A stretch of 64,000 nt of DNA from Streptomyces sp. NRRL F-525 (GCF_000716605.1 NZ_JNXE01000014.1:124001-188000), one strand, 5' to 3'. Numbered from the stretch's first letter, positions 8,928 through 21,723 are shown. Notes: a model not told the origin generated them from the sequence alone. Program-made: numbers and translations.

Positions 8928-11599
8928 TGGAGTCGGCTGAAATCCGCCGCCGCTGGCTGAGCTTCTACGAGGAGCGCGGCCACACCGTCGTTCCCTCGGC
9001 GTCGCTCATCGCGGACGACCCGACTCTGCTCCTGGTCCCCGCCGGCATGGTCCCCTTCAAGCCGTACTTCCTCGGCGAGGTCAAGCCGCCGTGGCCGCGC
9101 GCCACCAGTGTGCAGAAGTGCGTGCGCACGCCGGACATCGAAGAGGTCGGCAAGACCACGCGCCACGGCACGTTCTTCCAGATGTGCGGCAACTTCTCCT
9201 TCGGCGACTACTTCAAGGAAGGCGCCATCACCTACGCCTGGGAGCTGCTCACCTCGCCCCAGGACAAGGGTGGTTACGGCCTCGACCCCGAGCGCCTGTG
9301 GATCACGGTCTACCTCGACGACGACGAGGCCGAGACCATCTGGCGCGAGAAGATCGGCGTCCCGGCCGAGCGCATCCAGCGCCTCGGCAAGAAGGACAAC
9401 TACTGGTCGATGGGCGTCCCGGGTCCGTGCGGCCCGTGCTCCGAGATCAACTACGACCGCGGCCCCGAGTTCGGCGTCGAGGGCGGCCCGGCCGTCAACG
9501 ACGAGCGGTACGTGGAGATCTGGAACCTCGTCTTCATGCAGTACGAGCGGGGCGAGGGCATCGGCAAGGAGGACTTCGAGATCCTCGGCGAGCTGCCCAG
9601 CAAGAACATCGACACGGGCCTCGGCCTCGAGCGCCTCGCGATGATCCTGCAGGGCGTGCAGAACATGTACGAGATCGACACCTCCATGGCCGTCATCAAG
9701 AAGGCCACCGAGCTGACCGGTGTCGAGTACGGCGACTCGCACGAGTCCGACGTCTCCCTGCGCGTGGTCACCGACCACATGCGCACGTCCGTGATGCTCA
9801 TCGGCGACGGCGTGACCCCCGGCAACGAGGGCCGCGGTTACGTCCTGCGCCGCATCATGCGCCGCGCCATCCGCAACATGCGCCTGCTCGGCGCCACCGG
9901 CCTGGTCGTCAAGGACCTCATCGACACCGTCATCGCGATGATGGGCCAGCAGTACCCCGAGCTCGTCACCGACCGCCAGCGCATCGAGACCGTGGCCCTC
10001 GCCGAGGAGGCCGCCTTCGTCAAGACGCTGAAGGCCGGCACCAACATCCTCGACACCGCCATCGCCGACACCAAGCAGTCGGGCGGCAAGGTCCTCGCCG
10101 GCGACAAGGCGTTCCTGCTCCACGACACCTGGGGCTTCCCGATCGACCTCACCCTCGAAATGGCCGCCGAACAGGGCCTTTCCGTGGACGAGGACGGCTT
10201 CCGGCGCCTGATGAAGCAGCAGCGCGACCAGGCCAAGGCCGACGCGCAGGCCAAGAAGACCGGCCACGCGGGCGTGGGCGCCTACCGCGAGATCGCCGAC
10301 AAGGCCGGCGAGACCGACTTCATCGGGTACTCGGACACCCAGGGCGAGTCCACCATCGTCGGCATCCTCGTCGACGGCGTCTCCTCCCCGGCCGCGACCG
10401 AGGGCGACGAGGTCGAGATCGTCCTCGACCGCACCCCCTTCTACGCCGAGGGCGGCGGCCAGATCGGCGACACCGGCCGGATCAAGGTCGAGTCCGGTGC
10501 CATGATCGAGATCCGCGACTGCCAGAAGCCGGTGCCCGGGGTCTACGTCCACAAGGGCGTCGTCCAGTACGGCGAGGTCACCGTCGGCGCCAAGGCCGAG
10601 GCCGCGATCGACATCCGCCGCCGTACCGCCATCGCCCGCGCCCACTCGGCCACCCACCTCACCCACCAGGCGCTGCGTGACGCCCTCGGTCCGACGGCCG
10701 CGCAGGCCGGTTCCGAGAACCAGCCGGGCCGTTTCCGCTTCGACTTCGGATCGCCGTCCGCGGTTCCCACGGCCGTGATGACCGACGTCGAGCAGAAGAT
10801 CAACGAGGTGCTCGCCCGGGACCTGGACGTGCACGCCGAGATCCTCAGCCTCGACGAGGCCAAGAAGCAGGGCGCCATCGCCGAGTTCGGCGAGAAGTAC
10901 GGCGAGCGGGTCCGCGTCGTCACCATCGGCGACTTCTCCAAGGAGCTGTGCGGCGGCACCCACGTCCACAACACCTCGCAGCTGGGCCTGGTCAAACTGC
11001 TCGGCGAGTCGTCGATCGGCTCCGGAGTGCGCCGTATCGAAGCGCTCGTCGGTGTCGACGCCTACAACTTCCTCGCCCGTGAGCACACGGTCGTCGCCCA
11101 GCTCCAGGAGCTGATCAAGGGGCGCCCGGAGGAGCTGCCGGAGAAGGTCTCCGCGATGCTCGGCAAGCTGAAGGACGCCGAGAAGGAGATCGAGAAGTTC
11201 CGCGCCGAGAAGGTGCTGCAGGCCGCGGCCGGTCTCGTCGAGTCCGCCAAGGACGTGCACGGCATCGCCGTCGTCACCGGCCAGGTCCCGGACGGCACGA
11301 GCGCCGACGACCTGCGCAAGCTGGTCCTCGACGTGCGCGGCCGCATCCAGGGCGGACGGGCCGCCGTAGTGGCCCTCTTCACGGTCAACAACGGCAAGCC
11401 GCTCACCGTCATCGCCACCAACGAAGCCGCCCGCGAGCGCGGTCTCAAGGCCGGTGACCTGGTGCGCGCCGCGGCCAAGACCCTCGGCGGCGGCGGTGGC
11501 GGCAAGCCGGACGTGGCCCAGGGCGGTGGCCAGAACCCGGCCGCCGTCGGTGAGGTCGTGGACGCTGTCGAGCGCATCGTCGCCGACACGGCCAAGTAA
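8927..11599 (+). CDS. alaS: Alanyl-tRNA synthetase
   Basis: Class II synthetase charging tRNA-Ala (890 aa, normal length). The catalytic domain runs from [18 protein letters not shown] through motif 3 [14 protein letters not shown] sequence ([15 protein letters not shown]). The editing domain shows zinc ligands HSATH and CGGTH, and the C-Ala domain ends the protein with a glycine-rich [14 protein letters not shown] stretch typical of the family. The ATG overlaps the preceding stop. ruvX begins 15 bases after its stop, so they share a transcript. Confidence 0.98.
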   Translation: MESAEIRRRWLSFYEERGHTVVPSASLIADDPTLLLVPAGMVPFKPYFLGEVKPPWPRATSVQKCVRTPDIEEVGKTTRHGTFFQMCGNFSFGDYFKEGAITYAWELLTSPQDKGGYGLDPERLWITVYLDDDEAETIWREKIGVPAERIQRLGKKDNYWSMGVPGPCGPCSEINYDRGPEFGVEGGPAVNDERYVEIWNLVFMQYERGEGIGKEDFEILGELPSKNIDTGLGLERLAMILQGVQNMYEIDTSMAVIKKATELTGVEYGDSHESDVSLRVVTDHMRTSVMLIGDGVTPGNEGRGYVLRRIMRRAIRNMRLLGATGLVVKDLIDTVIAMMGQQYPELVTDRQRIETVALAEEAAFVKTLKAGTNILDTAIADTKQSGGKVLAGDKAFLLHDTWGFPIDLTLEMAAEQGLSVDEDGFRRLMKQQRDQAKADAQAKKTGHAGVGAYREIADKAGETDFIGYSDTQGESTIVGILVDGVSSPAATEGDEVEIVLDRTPFYAEGGGQIGDTGRIKVESGAMIEIRDCQKPVPGVYVHKGVVQYGEVTVGAKAEAAIDIRRRTAIARAHSATHLTHQALRDALGPTAAQAGSENQPGRFRFDFGSPSAVPTAVMTDVEQKINEVLARDLDVHAEILSLDEAKKQGAIAEFGEKYGERVRVVTIGDFSKELCGGTHVHNTSQLGLVKLLGESSIGSGVRRIEALVGVDAYNFLAREHTVVAQLQELIKGRPEELPEKVSAMLGKLKDAEKEIEKFRAEKVLQAAAGLVESAKDVHGIAVVTGQVPDGTSADDLRKLVLDVRGRIQGGRAAVVALFTVNNGKPLTVIATNEAARERGLKAGDLVRAAAKTLGGGGGGKPDVAQGGGQNPAAVGEVVDAVERIVADTAK

Positions 11600-11614
11600 G
11601 AAACGGCCGAGAAC

Positions 11615-12079
11615 ATGCGAAGAGGACGTCGACTCGCGATCGACGTCGGGGACGCCCGGATCGGGGTCGCCTCGTGCGACCCCGACGGGATCCTCGCCAC
11701 TCCCGTCGAGACCGTCCCCGGCCGCGACATCCCGGCGGCACACCGCCGGCTGAAGCAACTCGCCGAGGAGTACGAACCGATCGAAGTCGTCGTCGGCCTC
11801 CCGCGCTCCCTCAAGGGGGGCGAGGGACCGGCCGCGGTGAAGGTCCGGGCCTTCGCCCAGGAACTCGCGAAGGGCATCGCCCCGGTACCGGTCAGACTGT
11901 TGGACGAACGGATGACCACGGTGACGGCCAGTCAGGGACTGCGCGCCTCAGGGGTGAAGTCCAAGAAGGGCCGGTCGGTCATCGACCAGGCGGCCGCGGT
12001 CATCATCCTCCAGCAGGCGCTGGAATCCGAACGGGTGTCAGGTAAACCACCCGGCGAGGGCGTCGAAGTGGTCATCTGA
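11615..12079 (+). CDS. ruvX: Pre-16S rRNA nuclease / Holliday-junction resolvase-like YqgF
   Basis: RNase H-fold nuclease (154 aa) that in other bacteria trims the 5' end of pre-16S rRNA. The first acidic ligand is in RLAIDVGDARIGVA; the central VVVGLPRSLKGGEG and the LLDERMTTVTA motif with its acidic residue are present, as is the final Asp in SVIDQAAAVIILQ. It is cotranscribed between alaS and mltG, a common arrangement (alaS-yqgF-yceG). Confidence 0.95.
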   Translation: MRRGRRLAIDVGDARIGVASCDPDGILATPVETVPGRDIPAAHRRLKQLAEEYEPIEVVVGLPRSLKGGEGPAAVKVRAFAQELAKGIAPVPVRLLDERMTTVTASQGLRASGVKSKKGRSVIDQAAAVIILQQALESERVSGKPPGEGVEVVI

Positions 12080-12201
12080 TCGCGATACGGTAACGTTCCG
12101 CGCGATGCGATGGTGTTCGAACAGCCATGGCACAGCAAGAGGCGGGACGGGAGCCGGAGCCGCAAGCGCCGCGACCGCCGCCTCGCGGCTCTAGGGGATC
12201 G

Positions 12202-13941
12202 ATGACTGAGTATGGCCGGGGCCCAGGCTCCGAACCGTGGCATCCGGAGGACCCGTTGTTCGGGGACGTCGGATGGGAAGGACAGCAGGCCCAGATGGGG
12301 CAGCAGTCCTCCTACGGCGGCCAGCCGCAGCACTATCCGGAACAGCCGCAGCAGCCGCAGCAGTACGGCGACTGGGGCCATGGCCAGCAGGCCGACTACG
12401 GTCAGGCGCAGCAGCAGTACCCGGTCTACGACGAACAGGGCAACGCGCACTACCCCGACCAGCAGCAGTGGGCCGACCAGCAGCAGTACGCCGATCAGAG
12501 CCATCAGCAGTACGCCGCTCAGCAGCAGCAATATCAGCAGGGCGGCTGGGACGGCACCGGCGCGCCCGCGCAGGTTCCGTACGCCGCGGACCCCGGCGAC
12601 CCGTACGCACAGCAGGCCGCCGCCTATGGCGAACAACAGCCCGATTTCTACGGCACGCCCGACGCGTTCCCACCGCCCGAGCCGCCCGGCAAGCGACGCA
12701 CCGAGCCGGAACCGGAGCAGACCGACTGGGACCCGGGACCCGATCAGGGCGAACACGCGTTCTTCGCGGGTGGCGGTGACGACGAGGACGAGGCCGACGA
12801 CGAGCCGGACGGGCGGCGCCGGGGCAAGGGCGGCAAAGGCAAGGACAAAGGCGGCAAGGAGAGGAAACGCCGCAACGGCTGCGCCTGCCTTGTCGTCGTC
12901 ATGGTGTTCGGCGGCGGCCTGGCCACGGTCGGCTACTTCGGCTGGCAGTTCTACCAGAACCGTTTCGGCTCGGCGCCGGACTACGCGGGCGACGGCACCG
13001 GTTCGGTGAGCGTCACCATCCCCAAGGGGGCGGGTGGCTACACCATCGGGCAGGAGCTGAAGAAACAGGGCGTCGTGAAGAGCGTCGATGCCTTCGTGGC
13101 CGCTCAGTCGCAGAATCCCGACGGGAAGAAGATCCAGGCCGGCGTCTTTCTCCTCAAGAAGGAAATGTCCGCCGCGAGTGCGGTCAAGCTGATGCTCGAC
13201 CCCAAGAGCCAGGACAATCTGATCGTCCCCACGGGCTGGCGGAACTCCAAGATCTACGCGGCGATCGACAAGAAACTCCAGGTTTCCGACGGCACCACCA
13301 AAGCCATCGCCAAGAAGGACTACAAGTCGCTCGGACTGCCCAGCTGGGCGAACAGCAACAAGGACATCAAGGACCCGCTGGAGGGCTTCCTCTACCCGGG
13401 CACGTACGGCGCCGCAAAGGGTATGAAACCCGAAACGGTCCTCAAGCAGATGGTCGCTCAGGCGAGCGACAAATACGGCGCGATCGACCTTGAGGCGAAG
13501 GCCAAGGCGCTCAATCTGGACGACCCGCTGCAGGTCATCACGGTCGCGAGCCTCGTCCAGGCCGAGGGCAAGACGCACGACGACTTCCGCAAGATGGCCG
13601 AAGTGGTCTACAACCGTCTCAAGACCACGAACACCGAGACCAACCGTTACCTGCAATTCGACTCGACCTTCAATTACCTGAAGGGCCAGAGCAACATCCA
13701 CATCAGCGAGTCCGAGATCAACAGCAACAAGGACCCGTACAACACCTACACCCAAAAGGGCCTCCCGCCCGGTCCCATCGACAACCCCGGTGACGAGGCT
13801 CTGGCAGCGGCACTGAATCCGACCCATGACGGCTGGATCTACTTCGTGGCGACCGACGGTGAGAACAAGACCGAATTCGCCAAGACGTACGCCGAATTCC
13901 AGGCACTCAAGGAAAAGTTCAATGCCACCTCGGGCAACTGA
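12202..13941 (+). CDS. mltG: Endolytic murein transglycosylase MltG with long Gln-rich cytoplasmic domain
   Basis: Membrane-bound lytic transglycosylase (579 aa) that cuts nascent peptidoglycan strands. Residues 1-170 are low-complexity, rich in Gln, Tyr, Pro and Ala (repeated QQYA, QQQ, PQQ). A charged Lys/Arg-Gly linker follows, then one membrane helix at about residues 227-248 and an external YceG domain. Catalytic Glu is E455 in LVQAEGKTHDD; LEGFLYPGTY and GLPPGPIDNPG are family signatures. ATG 12202 is preferred over 12127 because AGGGG lies just before it and the protein then begins MTEYGRGPGSEPW. It overlaps aroE by 20 bases. Confidence 0.95.
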   Translation: MTEYGRGPGSEPWHPEDPLFGDVGWEGQQAQMGQQSSYGGQPQHYPEQPQQPQQYGDWGHGQQADYGQAQQQYPVYDEQGNAHYPDQQQWADQQQYADQSHQQYAAQQQQYQQGGWDGTGAPAQVPYAADPGDPYAQQAAAYGEQQPDFYGTPDAFPPPEPPGKRRTEPEPEQTDWDPGPDQGEHAFFAGGGDDEDEADDEPDGRRRGKGGKGKDKGGKERKRRNGCACLVVVMVFGGGLATVGYFGWQFYQNRFGSAPDYAGDGTGSVSVTIPKGAGGYTIGQELKKQGVVKSVDAFVAAQSQNPDGKKIQAGVFLLKKEMSAASAVKLMLDPKSQDNLIVPTGWRNSKIYAAIDKKLQVSDGTTKAIAKKDYKSLGLPSWANSNKDIKDPLEGFLYPGTYGAAKGMKPETVLKQMVAQASDKYGAIDLEAKAKALNLDDPLQVITVASLVQAEGKTHDDFRKMAEVVYNRLKTTNTETNRYLQFDSTFNYLKGQSNIHISESEINSNKDPYNTYTQKGLPPGPIDNPGDEALAAALNPTHDGWIYFVATDGENKTEFAKTYAEFQALKEKFNATSGN

Positions 13942-14761
13942 CGCCCGCCGTGCCGCCGTGCTCGGTTCCCCCATCGCCCACTCCCTCTCCCCGGTGCTGC
14001 ATCGCGCGGCGTACGGGGAGTTGGGGCTGGACGACTGGTCGTACGACCGCTTCGACGTGGACGAGGAGGCCCTCCCGGGGTTCTTCAAGGACCTCGGCCC
14101 GGAGTGGGCGGGCCTGTCGCTGACGATGCCGCTCAAGCGGGCGGTGATACCGCTGCTCGACGAGATCAGCGAGACGGCGTCGTCCGTGGACGCGGTCAAC
14201 ACCGTGGTCTTCACGGAGGACGGCCGCCGCGTCGGCGACAACACCGACATCCCCGGCATGGTCGCCGCCTTGCGCGAACACGGCATCGAACAGGTCGACT
14301 CCGCCGCGATCCTCGGCGCCGGCGCCACCGCCTCCTCCGCCCTCGCCGCCCTCGCCCGCATCTGCACCGGCGAGGTCGTCGCGTACGTCCGCAGCGAGGC
14401 TCGCGCGGCGGAGATGCGGCAGTGGGGGAAGCGGCTGGACGTAGAGGTACGCACGGCCGACTGGTCCGACGCGGCGAAGGGCCTGCGCGCACCCCTGGTC
14501 TTCGCCACAACACCGGCCGGCACGACCGACGCCCTCTCCTCGGCGGTCCCGGAACGCCCCGCCACCCTCTTCGACGTCCTGTACGACCCCTGGCCCACGG
14601 ACCTTGCGGCTCGTTGGTCCGGCTACGGGGGCGCGGTCGTGAGCGGGCTCGATCTGCTGGTGCACCAGGCGGTACTCCAGGTGGAACAGATGACGGGGTG
14701 CCGGCCCGCGCCGGTGGACGTGATGCGGCGGGCGGGGGAGAGGGCGTTGGCGGGGCGGTGA
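13922..14761 (+). CDS. aroE: Shikimate dehydrogenase
   Basis: NADPH-dependent reduction of 3-dehydroshikimate to shikimate (279 aa). The substrate motif SPIAHSLSP starts at residue 13. The catalytic lysine is K72 in LTMPLKRA, a variant of the usual NVTIPHK, paired with D109 in DNTDIPG. A Rossmann glycine loop GAGATASSALAAL follows. The start lies inside the end of mltG, indicating coupled translation. The gene is separated from aroC, aroK and aroB by a 620-base repeat region, although it belongs to the same pathway. Confidence 0.94.
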   Translation: MPPRATDARRAAVLGSPIAHSLSPVLHRAAYGELGLDDWSYDRFDVDEEALPGFFKDLGPEWAGLSLTMPLKRAVIPLLDEISETASSVDAVNTVVFTEDGRRVGDNTDIPGMVAALREHGIEQVDSAAILGAGATASSALAALARICTGEVVAYVRSEARAAEMRQWGKRLDVEVRTADWSDAAKGLRAPLVFATTPAGTTDALSSAVPERPATLFDVLYDPWPTDLAARWSGYGGAVVSGLDLLVHQAVLQVEQMTGCRPAPVDVMRRAGERALAGR

Positions 14762-14811
14762 GCTGGGCGGGGTGAGGGGTGCGGCTGGTTGTCGGCCCCG
14801 GAGGTTACGGC

Positions 14812-15240
14812 GGTAGGGCGGGTTGGGGGCATTGGCTGGGCGCTCTCGCGGGGTGGGCGAGGAGCGCGTTGGGCGGCTCTTGGCCTTGGCCTGGCAAGGC
14901 TGTGGAGAGACCGCCGACGGATCGCCGACCTGGGCCCAGTAGGGCAGGCAAGTGAGTGTCAGCTGTCACTCGGTAAGGGTGCCGTGCAGGCGTAGGCGGG
15001 CCGTCGATCTGGTCGCGGTAGGGCATGCATGCGGGTGTCAGCTGCTTCTGGACCGCGACCCGGTAGGGCTGCCCAGCAGACGCAGGCGGACCGCCGCCCC
15101 GGACCCGGGTAGGCCCGCAAGCGGCCGTTAGCCGGCTCCCGACCCCGTCCGGGCAAGGCCGTCAAAGAGCCGCAGCCCGACCTCTGACCCCGCCCCGACA
15201 GGGCTCTCAACAAGCTGGCACCCCCACCCCACCCCGTCCG
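14812..15240 (+). repeat. Degenerate 45-bp tandem repeat array, no gene (14762-15384)
   Basis: The 623 bases between aroE and aroC hold no credible gene. About ten units start at 14812, 14850, 14893, 14938, 14972, 15017, 15062, 15108, 15152 and 15197. Full units are 43-46 bases; three (14812, 14938 and the last) are shorter. Each begins with a variant of GGTAGGGC or GGCAAGGC. Units alternate between two types: one continues like GCATGCGGGTGTCAGCTG, the other like GCAGACGCAGGCGGACCGCC, giving a 90-bp higher-order period. Copies differ at many positions. From 15240 to the aroC ribosome-binding site I see nothing recognisable. Confidence 0.8.
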
Positions 15241-15384
15241 CCCCCTGGACCGTCGACCAGGTCCGTGCCCCGGACGTGGGAGGATCGGAGGCGGCGGGCC
15301 AGGGTCGCGCACCCGGTCGCGCCGCCGGCGTATGCGAGGACGCGCGTACGCAGCAGTACCAGGGCGCGAGCATGAGGAGCACCG

Positions 15385-18172
<2,788 letters not shown>

Positions 18173-18228
18173 GTACCGCCAAGCACCTTCCGCCCGAATT
18201 GCCTTGCGCGGATGGGCACTTCGGCCCC

Positions 18229-18260
18229 TCCCCGGCCGTTCACCAAATGGCGGCCGGGGA
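18229..18260 (+). terminator. aroB terminator hairpin
   Basis: TCCCCGGCCG (18229-18238) and CGGCCGGGGA (18251-18260) form a perfect 10-bp stem with a 12-base loop. A TACCGT -10-like sequence follows at 18264-18269 and may start transcription of the next gene. Confidence 0.7.
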
Positions 18261-18336
18261 AGGTACCGTTCGGTAGGGAGCGGGGGTTCGGGCCCGCTGC
18301 CAGCGCCAATCGCCGTACGAGATGGAGTGGCACCGG

Positions 18337-19176
18337 ATGCAGCACGCAGTGGGGTCTCCGCTGCCGCCGCCCCACCAGCCGGGGCAGGGACCGACCACCG
18401 GTTGGTCCCCGGCCGGACAGCACTCGGGCCCACCGCCCCATCCGGGCCCGGCACCCGTGCCGCCCCCGCCACCGGCCCCGGGCTTCGCGCCCACCCCGCC
18501 GCTGCCGCACGCGGTCCCGCGCCGCGCACCGGACACCACCGGCCACGTCCAGCTCCCGCCGGGCGGCCCCGTCCCCATGCCCAGCGCGCCACCGGCGCAG
18601 GCCACGGCCGACCCGACCTCCACGACCCTCGCGGTGCTGCTCATCGGCCCCGCCGGCGCGGGCAAGACGAGCGTGGCGAAGTACTGGGCGGACCACCGCC
18701 GGGTCCCCACCGCCCACATCAGCCTCGACGACGTCCGCGAATGGGTCCGCTCCGGCTTCGCCGACCCCCAGTCCGGCTGGAACGACCACTCCGAGGCCCA
18801 GTACCGCCTGGCCCGCCGCACCTGCGGCTTCGCCGCCCGGAACTTCCTCGCCAACGGCATCTCCTGCATCCTCGACGACGCGGTCTTCCCCGACCGCCCG
18901 GTTGTAGGCCTCGGCGGCTGGAAACGACACGTGGGCCCCGGCCTCCTCCCGGTGGTCCTGTTGCCGGGCCTGGAAATCGTCCTGGAACGCAACGCCGAAC
19001 GCTCCGGCAACCGCCGCCTCACCGACGAGGAGGTCGCCCGCATCCACGGCCGCATGGCCGGCTGGTACGGCTCGGGCCTCCCGATCATCGACAACTCCCA
19101 GATGGACGTCCAGCAGACCGCCCAGGTCCTGAACGACGTCCTGGCCCGCTCGATAGCAAGCCCCCCGAGCTGGTAA
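18337..19176 (+). CDS. P-loop ATPase/kinase-like protein with Pro-rich N-terminus
   Basis: Predicted cytoplasmic nucleotide-binding protein of about 279 aa. The first 85 residues are proline-rich and probably disordered. Then comes a compact P-loop domain: Walker A IGPAGAGKTSVAKYW, an acidic SLDDVREW that matches zeta-toxin/AAA_33-type kinases, a second acidic motif CILDDAVFPDR and a C-terminal helical lid with Arg (NAERSGNRR). Substrate unknown; the fold suggests a small-molecule or nucleotide kinase. An ATG at 18322 would add MEWHR; 18337 has GGAG 9 bases upstream. It is a conserved Streptomyces gene between aroB and the M24 gene. Confidence 0.75.
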   Translation: MQHAVGSPLPPPHQPGQGPTTGWSPAGQHSGPPPHPGPAPVPPPPPAPGFAPTPPLPHAVPRRAPDTTGHVQLPPGGPVPMPSAPPAQATADPTSTTLAVLLIGPAGAGKTSVAKYWADHRRVPTAHISLDDVREWVRSGFADPQSGWNDHSEAQYRLARRTCGFAARNFLANGISCILDDAVFPDRPVVGLGGWKRHVGPGLLPVVLLPGLEIVLERNAERSGNRRLTDEEVARIHGRMAGWYGSGLPIIDNSQMDVQQTAQVLNDVLARSIASPPSW

Positions 19177-19198
19177 TCACAGGGGACCTGTCCCACCT

Positions 19199-19230
19199 GA
19201 GGGGCGCGGGGAACTGCGCGACCAGCCCCC
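19199..19230 (+). repeat. Dispersed 28-nt repeat, copy 1
   Basis: Contains GGGGCGCGGGGAACTGCGCG followed by ACCAGCC, the same core found near 47027 and 63472. It lies between two genes on the same strand, after the P-loop gene, where it could fold and help end transcription. Confidence 0.75.
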
Positions 19231-19318
19231 ACGCGGCCGCACCCGAAACTCATGCCGCGTCCCCCGAACGGCACCCTCCCAACCAGCACAATCCAGCCAC
19301 CGCTCCTACGCTCATCTC

Positions 19319-20425
19319 ATGTCAGAGGTCTACGCAGCCCGCCGAGCAAGGCTCAGGGACCGGGCCCAAGCCGGCGGCAGCCAATCCGCGCTGGTCACCA
19401 ACCCAGCCAACGTGCGCTACCTGTCGGGCCCGGTTCCCCAGGGCACCGTCCTGCTGCTGGGCAAGCGCGAGGACATGCTGGTCTGCGCGGACCCGCTGGA
19501 CGAACGCCCCACCGAAGGCCGCCCCGACGAGGCCCTCCGCATCCACGAACTCAAGGGCCCCGGCGGCGACCCCGCCGTAGCGGCGGCAGACCTCGCGGCA
19601 GCGCACGGCGCCGAATCCATGGCCGTAGAAGAGCACCACCTCACCGTGGCCCGCCACAGAGCCCTCCGCTCGGTCGCCCCCACGCTCCGCCTCACCGACA
19701 TCGGCGGCGCGGTCGAGCAGCTCCGGGTCGTCAAGGACGAGGAGGAGATCTCCTGTCTGAGAATCGCAGCCGAGATCGCCGACCAGGCCCTCGGAGAGCT
19801 GCTGGAGTCGATCCTCGTCGGCCGCACCGAACGCCATCTCGCCCTCGAACTGGAGCGGCGGCTCGTCGACCACGGCGCGGACGGCCCGGCCTTCGCGACC
19901 TCCGTCGCCACCGGCCCGCACTCCGGCAGACGCGGCCACCGGCCGACCGATCGCAGGGTCGAGGAAGGAGATTTCCTTTCCGTCTGCCTCGGTGCCACCT
20001 ATCGCGGATACCGCTGTGAGATCGGCCGTACGTTCGTCATCGGGACGTCTCCCGCGGACTGGCAGATCGAGCTGTACGACCTCGTCTTCGCCGCCCAGCG
20101 CGCTGCGCGGGAGTCCCTGAGCCCCGGCGCCGCCTACCGGGATGTGGACCGCGCGGCACGCCAGGTGCTGGACTCCGCGGGGTACTCGGAGGGCCTCGCA
20201 GCCCTCACCGGCCACGGTGTCGGGCTCGAAATCGACGAGGAGCCGCAGCTGGCCCCCGCGGCCATGGGTAAACTGGACGCTTGCGTGCCGGTCACCGTCG
20301 AACCGGGGGTTCACCTCCCGGGCCGGGGCGGTGTCCGGATCGATGACACGCTCGTCGTACGCCCTGAGGCGGACGGCGGACCCGAGCTACTCACCATCAC
20401 GACCAAGGAGCTGCTCGCGCTCTAG
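19319..20425 (+). CDS. M24 (Xaa-Pro peptidase/creatinase fold) protein with altered metal site
   Basis: Aminopeptidase P/prolidase-like protein (368 aa): N-terminal creatinase domain to about residue 130, then the pita-bread M24 domain. Active members bind two metals through Asp, Asp, His, Glu, Glu. Aligning by motif, the five positions here are C223 ([11 protein letters not shown]), E234 (CEIGRTF), H299 (LTGHGVG), E328 (VTVEPGV) and D342 (GVRIDDTL). Two Asp ligands are therefore replaced, one by Cys, so activity may be changed or lost. TACGCT at 19307-19312 lies 6 bases before the ATG, which suggests a leaderless transcript. It precedes efp, as pepQ does in many bacteria. Confidence 0.88.
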   Translation: MSEVYAARRARLRDRAQAGGSQSALVTNPANVRYLSGPVPQGTVLLLGKREDMLVCADPLDERPTEGRPDEALRIHELKGPGGDPAVAAADLAAAHGAESMAVEEHHLTVARHRALRSVAPTLRLTDIGGAVEQLRVVKDEEEISCLRIAAEIADQALGELLESILVGRTERHLALELERRLVDHGADGPAFATSVATGPHSGRRGHRPTDRRVEEGDFLSVCLGATYRGYRCEIGRTFVIGTSPADWQIELYDLVFAAQRAARESLSPGAAYRDVDRAARQVLDSAGYSEGLAALTGHGVGLEIDEEPQLAPAAMGKLDACVPVTVEPGVHLPGRGGVRIDDTLVVRPEADGGPELLTITTKELLAL

Positions 20426-20486
20426 CTTTTCCGAGCTGTGCGCGTGTCCCGTGGTCGTCCACGTCAGTCCAGGAGATTCCGCAACC

Positions 20487-21053
20487 GTGGCTTCCACGAA
20501 CGACCTCAAGAACGGCCTGGTGCTCAAGCTCGACGGGGGCCAGCTCTGGTCCGTCGTCGAGTTCCAGCACGTCAAGCCCGGCAAGGGCCCTGCCTTCGTG
20601 CGCACCAAGCTCAAGAACGTGCTCTCCGGCAAGGTCGTCGACAAGACGTTCAACGCCGGCGTCAAGGTCGAGACGGCCACTGTCGACAAGCGCGACATGC
20701 AGTTCTCGTACATGGACGGCGAGTACTTCGTCTTCATGGACATGGAGACCTACGACCAGCTCATGGTCGACCGCAAGGCCGTCGGCGACGCCGCCAACTT
20801 CCTGATCGAGGGCTTCACCGCCACGGTGGCGCAGCACGAGGGCGAGGTGCTCTTCGTCGAGCTGCCGGCCGCCGTCGAGCTCGTTATCCAGGAGACCGAG
20901 CCCGGCGTCCAGGGCGACCGCTCCACCGGTGGCACCAAGCCCGCCACCCTGGAGACCGGTTACCAGATCCAGGTCCCGCTCTTCATCACCACCGGTGAGA
21001 AGATCAAGGTCGACACCCGCTCCAGCGACTACCTCGGCCGGGTGAACAGCTAA
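20487..21053 (+). CDS. efp: Translation elongation factor P
   Basis: Relieves ribosome stalling at proline runs (188 aa; KOW-like domain plus two OB domains). The tip loop KPGKGPAF carries the conserved lysine K33. I see no EpmA-like modification gene in the window, consistent with actinobacterial EF-P that has a PGKGPA loop. GTG start with AGGAG 11 bases upstream. nusB begins 2 bases after its stop. Confidence 0.97.
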   Translation: MASTNDLKNGLVLKLDGGQLWSVVEFQHVKPGKGPAFVRTKLKNVLSGKVVDKTFNAGVKVETATVDKRDMQFSYMDGEYFVFMDMETYDQLMVDRKAVGDAANFLIEGFTATVAQHEGEVLFVELPAAVELVIQETEPGVQGDRSTGGTKPATLETGYQIQVPLFITTGEKIKVDTRSSDYLGRVNS

Positions 21054-21055
21054 CC

Positions 21056-21490
21056 GTGGCTGCCCGCAATACGGCCCGCAAGCGCGCCTTCCAGATCCTC
21101 TTCGAGGGCGACCAGCGCGGTGTCGGCGTCCAGACCGTCCTCGCGGACTGGATCCGGCTCTCCCGGGACGACACCCGGCAGCCGCCGGTCAGCGAGTACA
21201 CGATGGAGCTGGTCGAGGGGTACGCGCAGCACGCGCGCCGCATCGACGAGCTGATCGCGCAGTACTCGGTCGGCTGGACGCTCGACCGCATGCCCGTGGT
21301 GGACCGCAACATCCTGCGCCTCGGCGCCTACGAGCTCATCTGGGCCGACGAGACGCCGGACGCCGTCGTCCTCGACGAGATGGTGCAGCTGGCGAAGGAG
21401 TTCTCGACGGACGAGTCGCCCTCGTTCGTGAACGGCCTGCTGGGCCGGTTCAAGGACCTGAAGCCCTCGCTGCGCCGGGACGAGGCGTAG
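21056..21490 (+). CDS. nusB: Transcription antitermination factor NusB
   Basis: All-helical RNA-binding protein (144 aa) that with NusE/S10 binds boxA in rRNA operons. ARKRAFQILFEGDQRG at the N-terminus and the DRNILRLGAYELIW and DEMVQLAKEFSTDESPSFVNG-type C-terminal segments are diagnostic. Coupled to efp by a 2-base gap and ended by the perfect hairpin downstream. Confidence 0.96.
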   Translation: MAARNTARKRAFQILFEGDQRGVGVQTVLADWIRLSRDDTRQPPVSEYTMELVEGYAQHARRIDELIAQYSVGWTLDRMPVVDRNILRLGAYELIWADETPDAVVLDEMVQLAKEFSTDESPSFVNGLLGRFKDLKPSLRRDEA

Positions 21491-21513
21491 GCAGGACGCG
21501 AGTACGCGAGCGA

Positions 21514-21559
21514 AACGCCGGAGGGCCCGCAGCACGACCGCTGCGGGCCCTCCGGCGTT
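21514..21559 (+). terminator. efp-nusB terminator, perfect 20-bp stem
   Basis: AACGCCGGAGGGCCCGCAGC (21514-21533) pairs perfectly with 21540-21559 across a 6-base ACGACC loop. No U-tract follows, typical of high-GC actinobacterial terminators. Confidence 0.85.
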
Positions 21560-21637
21560 CCCGCAGGCGGTTTCGCAGGCGGTTTCGTAGGCATGAGGGC
21601 GTTCCCGTACGCGTGAGGCCCCTGAGGCCCGCAGAAA

Positions 21638-21683
21638 GCCGCCGGGGTGGCCGGAACCGTGAAGTTCCGGCCACCCCGGCGGC
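21638..21683 (-). terminator. bldD terminator, perfect 20-bp stem
   Basis: GCCGCCGGGGTGGCCGGAAC (21638-21657) pairs perfectly with 21664-21683 across a CGTGAA loop, 40 bases beyond the bldD stop. With the nusB hairpin it insulates the convergent genes. A short direct repeat of GCAGGCGGTTTC lies between the two hairpins. Confidence 0.8.
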
Positions 21684-21723
21684 ACGTTTCTGCTGAGACG
21701 GGAAGCGGCTCGGCGGGAGCGGC

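Noticed and set aside
8084..11758. 1224-codon minus-strand frame opposite alaS
   Set aside because: Shadow of alaS; composition is typical of antisense frames in high-GC DNA.
14812..15240. CRISPR array
   Set aside because: The unit has no constant repeat with variable spacers; all positions drift, and no cas genes are present.
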